Shown piece by piece: positions 23,050 through 35,554 of a DNA stretch of 64,000 nucleotides. Origin of the DNA: Microcebus murinus (Eukaryota; Chordata; Mammalia; Primates; Cheirogaleidae); NCBI RefSeq assembly GCF_040939455.1, contig NC_134109.1, positions 36,535,501 through 36,599,500 of the forward strand. The letters run 5' to 3'. Below the pieces are notes generated by a model. That model was not told the origin of the DNA and made no database searches. It was given only the letters and a program-made list of their open reading frames with translations. The position numbers and the translations under genes were made by a program. Numbering within the stretch: position 1 is the stretch's first letter; each line of letters begins with the position of its first letter.

Positions 23050-23302
23050 TTTTTATAATAATAATAGTTTCATAATATTAGCATTTACTAAGCACATACT
23101 GCACGTCAGAGATTGTTTGAAATGTCTAATACCTCATGTAGTTTACTATTATAACATCCCAATGTTTGATCCTGTTATAACTACAATTTACAGATGAGGA
23201 AATTGAAGTACAGAGAGGTTATGTAATTTATGCAAAGTAACACAGGCAGTAAGTGGCAGAGGCTAGATTTAAATGCAGATAGACTGACTCATGAGCTTAT
23301 AC
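23050..23302 (-). repeat. MIR SINE, antisense
   Basis: Near-complete antisense MIR: CATTTACTAAGCACATACTG, ACAATTTACAGATGAGGAAA, GAAGTACAGAGAGGTTATGT, CAGTAAGTGGCAGAGGCTAG. A younger Alu sits immediately downstream. Confidence 0.82.
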
Positions 23303-23316
23303 AGAAAACTCATTTC

Positions 23317-23642
23317 TTTTTTTTTTTGAGACAGAGTCTCGCTTTGTTGCCCAGGCTAGAGTGAGTGCCGTGGCATCAGCCTAGCTCACAGCAACCTCAA
23401 ACTCCTGGCTCAAGCAATCCTCCTGCCTCAGCCTCCCAAGTAGCTGGGACTACAGGCATGTGCCACCATGCCCGGCTAATTTTTTGTATATATTAGTTGG
23501 CCAATTAATTTCTTTCTATTTATAGTAGAGACGGGGTCTCGCTCTTGCTCAGGCTGGTTTCGAACTCCTGACCTCGAGCAATCCGCCCGCCTCAGCCTCC
23601 CAGAGAGCTAGGATTACAGGCGTGAGCCACTGCGCCCGGCCT
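23317..23642 (-). repeat. young lemur-type Alu, antisense
   Basis: T-rich head to GCCACTGCGCCCGGCC, very close to the lemur consensus. A perfect 14-bp duplication (AGAAAACTCATTTC) lies at 23303-23316 and 23643-23656. Confidence 0.95.
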
Positions 23643-23656
23643 AGAAAACTCATTTC

Positions 23657-24396
23657 AAATCACACTTTGTGTGGTTTTTAAAGTATGTTTGAAATAATAA
23701 ATACCATTTTTGAATGAGATATGATTGTGTTCTTAAAATACAAAATCAGCTTTTATATGCCTTAAGAAGATAGCATATTATGCATATTTATAATTATATA
23801 TGTGGTGTGTGTGTATATACACACTACATATGCAATATTCACAATATTTGCGTTTTAGACATATATTAAGATGTTGACTGAACTCAAATGCTGATTTGTC
23901 ACCCAGTAGAATCAAGAATTAGGTAAACATAAGAGCTTTAGAGAAAAAAAGCACAAAAGATGTTCTATCAGAATAGTTTATTATAGAAGATATCCGTGAA
24001 GTCATGAAAAGATAAAAGGAGGAAAGGCAAAAAGTAAGAGTTACAAAAGTAGGTCATAAATAACAAAGACCAGAGGAAGCTTCAAGATCCAAGAGATTGA
24101 TCACTCTAGTAATTCTGGGAAGAAACAGTTTATTTAAAAATTGAATTGGTTTGCTACTTTTTTACTTAGCATGACACTTGTGTTTGAAATTCACATTTTC
24201 CTGATTTTATAAGTGCTTATTACTAATTTTTTATTTAAAATTAATTGTATTTGTTTATTTGAATAGGTGAATACATTGTAGAAAACTCAAAATTTACATA
24301 AAAATATGAAGAAGAGAGTATATTTGTCTTTTTTCTCTGTCCCACAGCTTCTAGGATCTCTTTTCCAGAGGATTCATTGTCATACTTTACTTTTCC
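23657..24396. other. unassigned intronic sequence
   Basis: A short TG/TA simple tract lies around 23800-23825. No gene or named repeat is recognised. Confidence 0.4.
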
Positions 24397-24726
24397 TTTT
24401 TTTTTTTTTTTTTTTTTTGAGACAAGAGTCTCACTCTGCCCCAGCTAGCTGTGGTGTCAACTTAGCTCACAGCAACTTCAAACTCCTGGGCTCAAGCAAT
24501 CCTTCTGCCTCAGCCTCCTGAGTAGCTGGGCCTACAGGCATGCACCACCATGCCCAGCTAATTTTTTCTATATATTTTTAGTTGGCCAATTACTTTCTTT
24601 CTACTTTTTAGTAGAGATGGGGTCTCGCTCTTGCTCAGGCTGGTCTCAAACTCTTGACCTTGAGCCATCCGCCTGCCTTGGCCTCCTGGAGTGCTAGGAT
24701 TATAGGCGTGACCCACCGAGCCCAGC
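24397..24726 (-). repeat. lemur-type dimeric Alu, antisense
   Basis: T22 head, GAGACAAGAGTCTCACTCTG, linker with TTTTTAGTTGGCCAATTACT, and an end at CCACCGAGCCCAGC. Confidence 0.92.
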
Positions 24727-24871
24727 AGATACTTTTCTTGTTTAGCTTTCTGAAGATAGTCTTTACTTTTATAGACATACAGGTGGTCACATAGCATGCT
24801 GTTCTGGATCTTTTTTTGCTTAGAAATATATCGTGAAGACTTTCTTTTTCTTTTTGTTTATTTATTTATTA

Positions 24872-25153
24872 TTTTTTTTTGAGACCCTGCTCTGTTGCTT
24901 GGGCTGAAGTGCTGTGGTGTCAGCCTAGCTCACAGCAACCTCAAACTCCTGGGCTCAAGCAATACTCCTGCCTCAGCTTCCCAAGTAGCTGGAACTACAA
25001 ACATGCGCTGCAACACCTGACTAATTTTTCTATTTTTAGTAGAGATGGGGGTCTCACTCTTGCTCAGGCTGGTCTCAAACTTCTGACCTCAAGCGATCCT
25101 CTGGCCTTGGCACCCCCAGAGTGCTAGGATTACAGGTGTGAGCCACTGTGGCC
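24872..25153 (-). repeat. dimeric Alu, antisense, older
   Basis: Short oligo-T, GAGACCCTGCTCTGTTGCTT, a linker without the lemur insertion (TTTTTCTATTTTTAGTAGAG), and an end at GAGCCACTGTGGCC. Confidence 0.88.
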
Positions 25154-25157
25154 TTTC

Positions 25158-25350
25158 CTTTTCTTTTATCTAACAATTAATGAATACTAATTATGTTCTC
25201 ATGATTTTTTAAAATGCCTTACATAACTTAACTCTTTCAATCTCCATAAACCCCTGTGAGTAATATCACTAGTTTGCAGAAGAAATGAGGCAGAGAAAGA
25301 TTGAGTAACTTGCCCAAGTATATATGTGACAGAGCCTGGATTCAAACGCA
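25158..25350 (-). repeat. MIR SINE, antisense
   Basis: CCCTGTGAGTAATATCACTA, GCAGAAGAAATGAGGCAGAG, GAGTAACTTGCCCAAGTATA, CAGAGCCTGGATTCAAACGC is the antisense MIR order. Confidence 0.75.
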
Positions 25351-25559
25351 AAATGATACTGTGCTCCTGGATTATATTGCCTCTCCATATTAATACATTC
25401 TGTATTATTATATATAGAGAGCTATCTAATTTTTTCACATTTGCATGTTATATTAATAATATAGCTAATAAATTGACTATTTCAGTATCTTTAGATTCTG
25501 GTCATTTGCTAGTATAATGACACAGTGACTGCTTATATGCATTTTGAACACATTACTGT

Positions 25560-25860
25560 GTCAAAGAGTATATGCATTTGAATTTTAACAGATAATGAAA
25601 AATTGTCTTTCATAAAGATTGTACCGATTTACATCCCTACCAGCAATATATGAGACTACCTGTTTCCTGCACTTTCATTATTGTAATATATTATCAAATT
25701 TATTGATCTCTGCACAAAATAATTTTAACATTGTATTTAATTTGCATTTCTTTTATCAATAAAGTTGAAGAGCTTTATATAGGTTTATCGACTGTTTAAC
25801 TTTCCTTTTCTATGAAACTGTCGATTCAAAGATTTCCTCTATTTTTTTTCAATTAGATTG
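25560..25860 (-). mobile_element. ancient L1 3'-region fragment, antisense
   Basis: AAGATTGTACCGATTTACAT, CCCTACCAGCAATATATGAG, then TGCATTTCTTTTATCAATAA resemble the antisense 3' portion of old L1M-type elements. Diverged, with no frame. Confidence 0.55.
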
Positions 25861-26318
25861 TTGATATTTTACTTACTGATTTTTTAAAACTATGTCTTTT
25901 TTTGTTTGTTTTTTAATGGTTGCTCCACCTTCAAATAATATTACCCCTTCAAGTATAACTTCAAGTTTACTATAAGAACCTTGCAACAGTATATTTCCAT
26001 TTTTCCCTCTCCCCATCTTTGTATTATTGTTGTCATGCATTTACATCTACATGTGTTATAAAACTCATAATACATTGTTATTTTTGTGTAATGTTCCAAT
26101 ATATGACATAGAATGTGCTAATGCTGTAGTTTCGGAACTGGTATAATTTTTCTTTTGTCTGAAGAGCCTCTTTTCACACACTTTTTCTAGTGTAGATCTG
26201 TTGGCAATGACATCTTCCTAGCTTTTTTATTTGAAAAATATTTTGACTTAATTTTGGGAAAATATTTTCATGTTACATAGAATTTTGTTAATATGTTGAT
26301 AGTTTTTTTTTCTTTCAG

Positions 26319-26321
<3 letters not shown>

Positions 26322-26354
<33 letters not shown>

Positions 26355-26641
26355 CAGAGTCTCACTCTGTTACCCAGGCTGGAATGAGTGCAGTTGTGTG
26401 ATCATAGCTCACTGTAACCCCCAACTCCTGAGTTCAAGTAATCCCCCCTACCTCAGCTTCCTGAGTAGCTAGAACTACAGGCTTGTGCCACCATGCCTGG
26501 CTAATTTTTAAAAAATTTTTTTGTAGAGACAGGGTCTCACTATGTTGTGTAGGCTGGTCTCAAACTCCTGTCCTCAAGTTATCCTCCTGCTTCAGCCTCC
26601 CAAAGTTCTAGGATTGCAGGCATGAGTCACCATGCCTGGCC
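26322..26641 (-). repeat. AluJ-type dimer, antisense
   Basis: T29 head, AAGACAGAGTCTCACTCTGT, the standard AAAAATTTTTTTGTAGAGAC linker, and an end at CACCATGCCTGGCC. No lemur insertion. Confidence 0.9.
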
Positions 26642-26664
26642 TTTTCACCATGCCTGGTCTTTTC
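26629..26664 (+). repeat. 18-bp tandem duplication at Alu edge
   Basis: ACCATGCCTGGCCTTTTC at 26629-26646 is repeated directly as ACCATGCCTGGTCTTTTC at 26647-26664 with one mismatch. It copies the last bases of the Alu plus a few bases of flank. Confidence 0.8.
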
Positions 26665-27707
26665 AGCAAGTTAAATGCTGTGTTTCTCCATTGCCCCCAG
26701 GCTTACATAGTTTTGAAAAAACATCTGCTGAAATTCTTATTTGTGGTCATCTGTACTTAATGTCTTTTTTTTCTTCTGGCTGCTTTTAAGATTTTCTCTT
26801 TGTCCCTAGTTTTGAGCAATTTGAAAATGGTGTGCCTTGATGTGCTTTTCTTTGTATTTGTTCTGCTTAGGGCTCATTGATCTTGGATCACTGGGTTTGT
26901 AGTTTTCATCATATTTGGAAAATGTTCAGCATTCTTTTTAGAATTTTTTTTCTTCTCCCCCTTCCCACCTCTATCCTTTTCATCTGGAATTCCAATTTCA
27001 TGTGTGTTAGACTGTTCATGTATAGGTTACTGATGCTCTGTTCTGTTTTTTTGGTTTTTTTTTCAGTGTTTTTGCTTTCAGTCCTTCCTTTTAGATAGTT
27101 TCTATTGCTGTGGCTTCAAATTCACTCATCTATTCTTCTGCAATGTCTAATTTTCTGATAATTTCATCAAGTTGGATGGAATATAATTTCAGGTACTATA
27201 TAGTTTATATCCAGAAGTTCCATTTGGGTCTTATTAAAAAAATCTTCCATTTATCAGCTTATTATGTTCTTATATTCCTTTACATCCTTGAGTAAGTTTA
27301 TAAGATTTTTAATAGCTGTTTTAAGGTTCTTATCTATTAATTCCATCATTTCTGTCATCTTTGTATATTTCTAATATTTTTCCTGGTTATGGATGATCTT
27401 TTCCTGCTTTTTTGCTTGGTAATTTTTATAGACTTTTGGATTTTGTTGTATTCCTTTAAATAGTATTAAGCTTTTTTCTGTTGTGCAGTTAAATTACTCG
27501 TCAGTTTAATCCTTTTAGTCTTGTTAAAATGGGCCCAGAATAACTATAGTCTAGAGCTAATTTAGCCTCACTAGTTAGGTGATAACCTTCTAATTGCTCT
27601 GCCCAATTCCCTCTTCAGTCTGCCTGGTGGGAAAGCAATTCCAAACTTACATGAGGTTTGGGAATGGTTTGACCTACTACTTTCCAGTAGTTTTTCCCCC
27701 AGTCTTT

Positions 27708-28040
27708 TTTTTTTTTTTCTTTTAAGACAGAGTCTCACTTTGTTGCCCAGGCTATAGTGAGTGCTGTGGTGTCAGCCTAGCTCACAGCAACCTCAAACTC
27801 CTGGGCTCAAATGATCCTCCTGCCTCAGCCTCCCGAGTAGCTGGGACTACAGGCATGTGCCACCGTGCCCGGCTAATTTTTTCTATATATTAGTTGGCCA
27901 ATTAATTTATTTCTATTTATAGTAGAGACAGGGTCTCGCTCTTGCTCAGGCTGGTCTCAAACTCCTGACCTGGAGCAATCTGCCCACCTCAGCCTCCCAG
28001 AGTGCTAGGATTATAGGCATGAGCCACCGTGCCTGTCCCA
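27708..28040 (-). repeat. lemur-type dimeric Alu, antisense
   Basis: T-rich head, lemur linker (TATATATTAGTTGGCCAATT), and a left-arm end at CCGTGCCTGTCCCA. A 15-bp duplication (TTTCCCCCAGTCTTT) lies at 27693-27707 and 28041-28055. Confidence 0.94.
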
Positions 28041-28482
28041 TTTCCCCCAGTCTTTCCTCCCATGCATGTACAGATTAGTACTTGGCCAATAATTTGCCAA
28101 GTTTCTTTTACACATTTCTAGGGCTCATTTTCTGTGCAGATTCCTCTCTCCAGCATTCTGTCCTGCAAATTATAATCTCTTTGGCCACTGAGAACATCAC
28201 TTTCTCTCCTCATAACTCATTGAGACTGCTGGGCTCTGTTTTGGTCCCTTCTGTGCTACAGTCTGGAAACTGCCTCTAGCAGCAAGCTAGTGCAGTCATA
28301 GGACTCATTTCATTTGTTTCCCTTTTCTCGTGAATCACAGTTCTGTGCTGCTTATTGTCCAATATCTGAAAACAGTTGTTTCACATAATTTTTCTAGTTT
28401 TCTGGTTGTTTACAATAGAAAGGCTGTTCTTCAAACAATCCTTTATGGGCAGAAGCAGAAATCTCACCTCTCCTTATTGTTT

Positions 28483-30245
28483 TTTAATATATAACAGCTT
28501 TTTGAGATATAATTCACATACCATACAATTCACCCATTTAAAAAATACAATTCAGTGCTCTTTAGTATATTGTGCAATCATCACCACAATCGATTTTAGA
28601 ACATTTTCATCATCTCCTAAAGAAACCTGCACTCATAATAGTCACTTTCCATTTTCCCCCAGTCCTTAGGCAACCACTAATGCACTTTATGTCTCTATAG
28701 ATTTGTGTATTCTGTACATTTTATATAAATGGCAGCATGCAATATGTAGTCTGTTGTAACTGACTTTTTTTACTTATCATAATATTGTTAAGGTTCATTC
28801 TTAGAATGTATCCAGTACTTCATTCTTTTTTATTGCTGAATAATATTCCATTGGACAGATAGACCACATTTTATTTATCCTTTCATCAGTTGTTGACATT
28901 TAGGTTTACTTTTTGGTTATTTTGAATAATGCTGCTATGAATATTTGTGCACAAGTTTTTACCTGGACATATGTTTTTATTTTTCTTGGGATACTTACTG
29001 GGTTTGTTTTTTCCTTTTTTTTTTAAGAGACAGTTTCTTGCTGTGTGCCCATGCTGAGTGCAGTGGCTATTAACAGGCACAGTCATAGCACACATAGCCT
29101 TGAACTCCTGGCCTCAGGCAATCCTTTTGTCTCAGCCTCCCAAGTAATTGGGACTACAAGTGTGTGCGACTGCTCCTGGCTTGTTTTTTTCTAAATTGTT
29201 AATTGTGTTTTGACTTTATGATGTTTTCTGCCAAGCAGAAATGATTTCTTTTTATGTATCAGTATTTTTTTTTCATAGTTTCTGGGTTTTGCATGATATT
29301 TAGGATGGCCTCTAGTGTGGCTTCTCAGTACTTTTATGGTTTCATTTTTTATGCTTAAATCTTTTAACCACTTTTTGCTTTGGGGAAGGAATCCAACCTA
29401 ATATTTCCCAATGGCACCATTTATTGAATAATCCATTTTTCCCTACTGACTTGAACTATCACTTTTATCATATTAAGTATAAGAATGTATTTGAGTCTAT
29501 AGCCATATTTTTATTTAGAATTGATATGTGTGATATATTTTTTCAGAATTCTTGCTATTCTTGTTTATCTATATGTATGTTTATATATATATGTGTCTGA
29601 TTCTGGGTTCTGTGTTCAATTTCAGTGGTGTGTTTGTGTAGCTCTTTATCAATATCATTGTCTTTATTCCTTTAATTGCTTTAGAGTAAGTCTTGATATC
29701 TATTTATTCAAGTTCCTTACCATATTCAAGATTGTTTTGGCTAATTTTGCATCTTTGCTTTCAATATACATGTTAGAAGCAGGTCTTTAATTTCCACTGA
29801 AAAACATTGTCTGGACTTCATTGAAATTGCAATGAACTTAAAATTTTATTTGGAGAGAATTGATAGCCTTACAATATTGAATCTTTTTATCTATGAATAT
29901 GGTAAATCTACTTTTTAGGTTTTCTTAAATGTCTTTCAATGAAGTTTTATAGTTTTCTCCATATAGGTCAAATATATATTTTGTTAGATTTATTTCTAGT
30001 TAGTTTACATTTTTGTTACTTTTGTAGATGATATCTTGTTAAAATTCAAATGGTCTAACATTTTGTGACTGGAATATAGAAATGCAGTTAAAATTTGTAC
30101 ATTGATCTTATAAACAATAACCTTATTGAACTCTCTTAATCTGTATATATGTATTAATAGATTTGCATATGTTCTCTATAGAGAAAATCATGTCAGCTGA
30201 GAATGACATATATATTTCTTCTGTTACAATCTTTTTTCTTCTCAT
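28483..30245 (-). mobile_element. L1M-type LINE, antisense, about 1.6 kb
   Basis: On the - strand this is the 3' UTR and the end of ORF2 of an old L1. The + strand shows TTTGAGATATAATTCACATA, then GAATAATATTCCATTGGACA, then AATGCTGCTATGAATATTTG. After the inserted FLAM come the ORF2-derived blocks CACCATTTATTGAATAATCC and TTGATAGCCTTACAATATTG. Many stops are present and there is no intact ORF2. Confidence 0.8.
29014..29180 (-). repeat. FLAM/FAM-type monomer, antisense, nested in L1
   Basis: GTGCAGTGGCTATTAACAGG is the antisense 7SL-like segment, and the copy ends near GACTGCTCCTGGC. L1 sequence resumes on the far side. Confidence 0.75.
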
Positions 30246-30504
30246 TGAATAAAAAGCTTTAATCAAGAAAATGGCATTTAATTCAACAATTATAATTTTT
30301 TCATTTATTGTAAGTATAAGGCAATATGGTAGGCTCTACACATACCAGTGTGAGTAGAACAAATGTGGTTGTTTCCTCAAAGAGAATAGATTGGTATTTT
30401 AGGAAGATTCTTCTGTCTATGGTATGGAAGACAGACGAGGGGGAAGCAACACTGGAGATAGGAAGTTATTGTACCAGTCCAGGGGAGAGATGATGAAAAC
30501 CTAG

Positions 30505-30566
30505 ATCAGGTGTGTGCAAACAAGAGCCTGCTGCCTGTTTTTATATGACCCATGAAGTATGAATCA
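30505..30566 (+). mobile_element. possible hAT-Charlie remnant
   Basis: GTGTGCAAACAAGAGCCTGC then GCCTGTTTTTATATGACCCA resembles the left end of a common Charlie-type MITE. Only about 60 bp remain before an Alu insertion. Confidence 0.4.
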
Positions 30567-30914
30567 TTTTTATTTATTTTTATTTATTTATTTTTTGGAG
30601 ACAGAGTCTCGCTTTGTTGTCCAGGCTAGAGTGAGTGCCATGGTGTCAGCCTAGCTCACAGCAACCTCAAACTCCTGGGCTCAAGTGATCCTCCTGCCTC
30701 AGCCTCGCGAATAGCTGGGACTACAGGCATGCGCCACCATGCCCGGCTAATTTTTTCTATATATATCAGTTGGCCAATTAATTTATTTCTATTTACAGTA
30801 GAGACGGGGTCTTGCTCTTGCTCAGGCTGGTTTTGAACTCCTGATCTCGAGCAATCCACCCGCCTTGGCCTCCCAGAGTGCTAGGATTACAGGCGTGAGC
30901 CACCGTGCCTGGCC
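30567..30914 (-). repeat. young lemur-type Alu, antisense
   Basis: ATTT-rich head, GAGACAGAGTCTCGCTTTGT, lemur linker with ATATATCAGTTGGCCAATTA, and an end at CCACCGTGCCTGGCC. Confidence 0.93.
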
Positions 30915-30923
30915 AGAAAACAT

Positions 30924-30927
<4 letters not shown>

Positions 30928-30966
<39 letters not shown>

Positions 30967-31080
30967 GAGCCTACCTGTTTTATTTATTTTTATTTTTTTA
31001 TTATTTTTTTTATTTTGGCATATTATGGGGGTACAGATTTTAAGGTTTCAATAAATGCCCTTTCCCCCCTCCCCCCACAA
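30928..31080 (-). mobile_element. very short 5'-truncated L1 insertion (3' tail only), antisense
   Basis: A T-rich run of about 37 bases ending at 30962, then an AT-rich stretch, then TATTATGGGGGTACAGATTT and CCTTTCCCCCCTCCCCCC. In reverse this is a G-rich L1 3' UTR end plus a long A tail. A perfect 13-bp duplication (AGAAAACATTCTT) lies at 30915-30927 and 31081-31093. The long homopolymer suggests a recent insertion. Confidence 0.75.
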
Positions 31081-31139
31081 AGAAAACATTCTTAATGAGT
31101 GAAATATTTTTATATTCCTACAAAATAGTTTTTATACTG

Positions 31140-31290
31140 TAGGATTATGATTATTGTAGATCTTATTATCTCCATTTATAGATGAGGAAACTGAGATGTA
31201 AAGAGATTATATGACTAGCCGATGGTCCCATAACTGAAGAAATAGATACATTTTGGGGAGTCTTCCTAGTTTATAACCATCTAACAGCTC
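31140..31290 (-). repeat. MIR SINE fragment, antisense
   Basis: CTCCATTTATAGATGAGGAA, ACTGAGATGTAAAGAGATTA and the following TGACTAGCCGATGGTCCCAT follow the antisense MIR core. Confidence 0.65.
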
Positions 31291-31764
31291 CCTTACCTAT
31301 AGGACAGCCATATCTTCTCTATATGATCTTGTCCCTTAGGAATTGAGAATAGGTACAGAGTCTGGACTGGTTTCCTCATTGAAGAAGTAAATTTAGAAGG
31401 CTTCATCTGCCATGTGGACTAAAAAGCAGAGAAGCTTGTCTGCAGAAAAAGAAAAATGAAGTGGAAATCTAAAAAGAAGAGGTGATTTTGTGACCACCTA
31501 GTTTATAGTTCCAGTTTCTTCTCTAAACTTAGCCTCATTCCACCTGAGGATTCTGTGAAATATAATGTATCTTTTTAATACGGCTCCTTTTTCTTAAAAT
31601 AATTTAAGTTGGTTTTTGTTATTTACATTTTTAGAGTTCCAATAAATGCATGTAGTAAATGGTAATAGCCAAGTCTAATCAGCTTCAAAAACCTGTATTG
31701 TTTAACTACTCCATATAATCAATAAATATTGATTATTAATTATTGCATGATATACATTTTTTTA
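31291..31764. other. unassigned intronic sequence
   Basis: No gene or recognised repeat. Confidence 0.4.
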
Positions 31765-31935
31765 AATGTAAAAATATGAATCTTTACCCACATTTCTGTG
31801 TACTTAATATAGAATTCTAGAATTTCTGGGTCAATGTATATGAACATTTAGAGTTCTTTTATATATTGACAAAATGCTTTCCAGAAAGGTTATTTCAATT
31901 TTCATTCTGCTAGCAATGTGTCATTGTTGTCACCT
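31765..31935 (-). mobile_element. L1M fragment, antisense
   Basis: TTCTGGGTCAATGTATATGA, AATGCTTTCCAGAAAGGTTA and TTCTGCTAGCAATGTGTCAT match the antisense old-L1 3' region also seen near 25600. Confidence 0.5.
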
Positions 31936-32538
31936 GTTGTTTATATATGTACTATTCATTCCTAGAATTCAAAATAGTTTTTTTCTATGCCTGCCTTTGT
32001 CCCATATTTAAGTTACTGTGAAAATGTTAAATTCTATTAAAGACAGTTTTAGTAATTGTTTTAATTGCAAGTCATTTTATTGACCTATTTTACTAACTTC
32101 AGTGAATGTGAATGGAAAATGCCACAATATACAATATTTTGTATATTGATAAGGAAAACATATCAGGAAGAATAAAACCATTTTCTAGAATAACTGAAGG
32201 AATAGTTTAGATAGTTTTCCTGTAATCAAGGAGGTACAATGAAGAGACTAGGTAGAGGTATGAATTTTTTTTTAACCTCTTCCTAAAAGAATAGATAATG
32301 GTGTGAAATTAAAAGCATCTAGGACATCACGTGATCTGTTTGGGGTTTGGTAAATTTTTATATATTTGAAAATAATTTATATATTTAAAAATGTGAAGGA
32401 ATTGTAATTTTTACTTTTAAGTCTTTTGACAAGATCTAAAGATTTTAGTAAAAACATTATTATTAGAGGAAATACATAAATGCAGCAGATAAAACTCAAC
32501 ATTCTCTAAGAAAAAGAAAATAAAAACTAAGAATCCCT
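31936..32538. other. unassigned intronic sequence
   Basis: AT-rich, with no recognised feature. Confidence 0.4.
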
Positions 32539-32544
32539 ACCAAA

Positions 32545-32745
32545 CTTAAAATTATTACCTATTGGTGTAGTGATAAAAGTGTAAAGTAAGAAGCATGGTA
32601 AATTGGAAAAGGCATTAGACTAGGTCAGAATATATTAATAATACTAAATGTTATTTAGCATCCCTGGGTCTGTTTATCTGTAAAGGGGGATGAAATTAAT
32701 ATCTGTAAGATCTCTTGTACCTCTAATTCAATGAAATTTGAACTA
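32545..32745 (+). repeat. diverged MIR-type SINE
   Basis: AGTAAGAAGCATGGTAAATT, TCCCTGGGTCTGTTTATCTG, TAAAGGGGGATGAAATTAAT and CTTGTACCTCTAATTCAATG follow the order of a MIR, but diverged. Confidence 0.5.
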
Positions 32746-32888
32746 GCCTTCATTCTAAGAAAAACTTAAAAAATATTTGAGTGATACTTTGCTTGATCCT
32801 AAGGATAAAAGAAATTAAACAGACAACATACTTTGAATACTTTATACACGAAAGGCAGCATACTACAGTAGTTAAGAGCTCAGACTCA

Positions 32889-33230
<342 letters not shown>

Positions 33231-34445
33231 TGATTTACTTTTTAAAATGATCTCTAACTGTGGAGTGATATAGATCATAGAGGAGCAAGGTTGGAAGCAG
33301 GGAGAGAAAATAGGTTATAGCAATAATACAAGCAGGAGGAAATTTTTGTGGCTGAGAGCAGTTTATGATGATAGAAATGGTGAGAAGTGGTTACATTCTA
33401 GATATATTTATTTATTTTCTTTTTCCTTTTTGTTAAGATAAAATTTACATAACCTAAAATTAATCATTTTAAAGTGAACAATTCAGCTCTAGTTAGTATA
33501 GTCACAGTGTTGTACAACCACGAAGGATACCCCATACCCATTAAGCAGTTGCTCCCATTTCTCCCTCTCCCTGACCCCTGAGTACCATTGTGTGGCTTTA
33601 TGGATTTACCTGTTCTGGATATTTCATATAAATGGAATCATATAACGTGTGACCTTTTATATATGGCTTCATTCACTTACTATAATGCTTTTGAGGTTCA
33701 TTCACATCGTAGATACATTGTAGCTTGTATCGGTACTTCACTCCTTTTACATTGAATACTCTCCTGTTGTCTGTATGTACCATAATTTGTTTATTCATTC
33801 ATTTGTTGATGAACATACGGGCTATGTCCACTTTTTGGTTATTACAAATAGAACTGATATGAACATGTGTGTACATATATTTGGTACCAGTTTTTATCTT
33901 TGGGGGGTATATAGTTAGGGGAAATGTGAGTCATATAATAATTCTACATTTACCTTTTTGAGGAACCACTAAACTGCTTTATAAAGCAGCTGTATCATTT
34001 TACATCCAAACAGCAATGTGCAAGGGTTCTAATTGCTCCACGTCCTTACCAATACTTGTTATTTTCCTTGTCTTTTTTCTTTTTTTCTCTTTTTATTATT
34101 TTATTTCTCTCTTTTTAATATTTTTTAAACTATTATTTAAAAATAGTTTGCTTGTTTCTTTTTTTTAATTTGGCACTATACTAATGAGGAGTCTTTCTTT
34201 TTGTTAATTATTATTGTCATCCTGGTGGGTATGAAGTGGTTTTGATTTGCAGTTTCCCAATGAATGAGGTGTTAGCATATTTTCATGTGCCTGTTTGGCC
34301 ATTTGTATATCTTCTTTGGAAAAATGTCTATTCAAATCTTTTGCCCGTTTTTCAATTGTTTGTTTTTGAATTGTAATTCAAAATTCCAATATTTGTTTTT
34401 GAATTGTGAGAGTTCTTTACAAATTCTGCATACTAGACCCTTATT

Positions 34446-34745
34446 GTTTATTATTTGTTTATTTTTTGAGACAAAATCTTGCTTTGTTGCCTGGGCTAGA
34501 GTGCATTGGTCGTCATAGCTCACTGCAACCTCAAACTCCTGGGCTCAGCTGATCCTCCTGCCTCAGCCTCCAAGTTGCTGGGACTACAGGCGCAAGCCAC
34601 TGTACCTGGCTAATTTTTCTACTTTTTGTAGTGAGAGTGTCTTACTGTGTTGCCTAGGCTGGTCATGAACTCCTGGCCTCATGTGGTCCTCCTACCTGGA
34701 CCTCCAAAAGTGTTGGTTTATAGGTATGAGCCACCATGTCTGGCC
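34446..34745 (-). repeat. AluJ-type dimer nested in L1, antisense
   Basis: TTGAGACAAAATCTTGCTTT to CCACCATGTCTGGCC, with a standard short linker. A perfect 13-bp duplication of L1 sequence (CTAGACCCTTATT) lies at 34433-34445 and 34746-34758. Confidence 0.93.
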
Positions 34746-35530
34746 CTAGACCCTTATTAAATATATGATCTAAAAGTTTGATGGTTTTAACTCTTTTATT
34801 TAGGTTGTTGACCCAGTTTGACTTTATTTTTGAATGTACTGTAAGGTAGGAGTCCAGCTTCATTCTTTTGCATATAGATATTCAGATGTCCTAGCACTAT
34901 TTGTTAAAGAGACTATTCTTTCCCCATTGAATGATCTTGGCATCCTTGTTGAAAACCAGTTAGCCATAAATATATGACTTTATTTTTGGACTTCTAATTT
35001 TGTTCCATTGGCCGGCATGTCTGTCCTTATACTAGTACCACATTGTTTTGATTAACGTAGTAAATTTTGAAATCAGGAAGTGAGTCCTCCAACATTGTTC
35101 TTCTTTTTCAATGTTGTTTTGGCTGTTTAAGGCCTCTTGCAATTCCATGAATTTGAGGATTAGTTTTTCCATGTCTATAAAAATGCAGTTAGAACTTTGA
35201 TGTGGATTACAGTGAATCTGTAGATTGTTTTGGTAGTATTAATATCATTTTAACAATATTAAGTCTTCTAATTTATGAAATGGATGTCTTTCCATTAATT
35301 AGGTCTTCAATTTCTTTCAGTAATGCCTTTTAGTTTTCAAGGTGCAAGCCTTTCATTTCCTTGGTTAAATTTATTCCTAGGCATTTTATTCTTTTGGATG
35401 CTATTGAAAATGGAATTTTCTTAATTTCCTTTTCAGATTGTTTTTTGCTGGTATACAGAAACACAACTAATTTTTACATGCTGATTTTATACCCTGCAAC
35501 TTTGAATTCATTTATTAAGTCTAGTAGTCT

Positions 35531-35554
35531 GTGTGTGTGTGTGTGTGTGTGTGT
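35531..35554 (+). repeat. (GT)12 microsatellite
   Basis: Twelve uninterrupted GT units inside the antisense L1 ORF2 segment. The length is likely polymorphic. Confidence 0.9.

Larger units (their letters stand above)
25880..28290 (-). mobile_element. ancient L1 5'-portion-like relic, antisense, interrupted by two Alus
   Basis: Blocks such as CTGCTTTTAAGATTTTCTCT, ATGGTGTGCCTTGATGTGCT, CAGTAGTTTTTCCCCCAGTC and TTAAAATGGGCCCAGAATAA occur in an order I associate with the 5' end of old L1 elements, on the opposite strand. Alus at 26322-26641 and 27708-28040 split it. The family call comes from memory of consensus-like phrases, so it is moderate. Confidence 0.5.

Noticed and set aside
30865..31095. 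76-codon frame with a long Phe run
   Set aside because: It is the Alu end plus the oligo-T tail of an L1 insertion.
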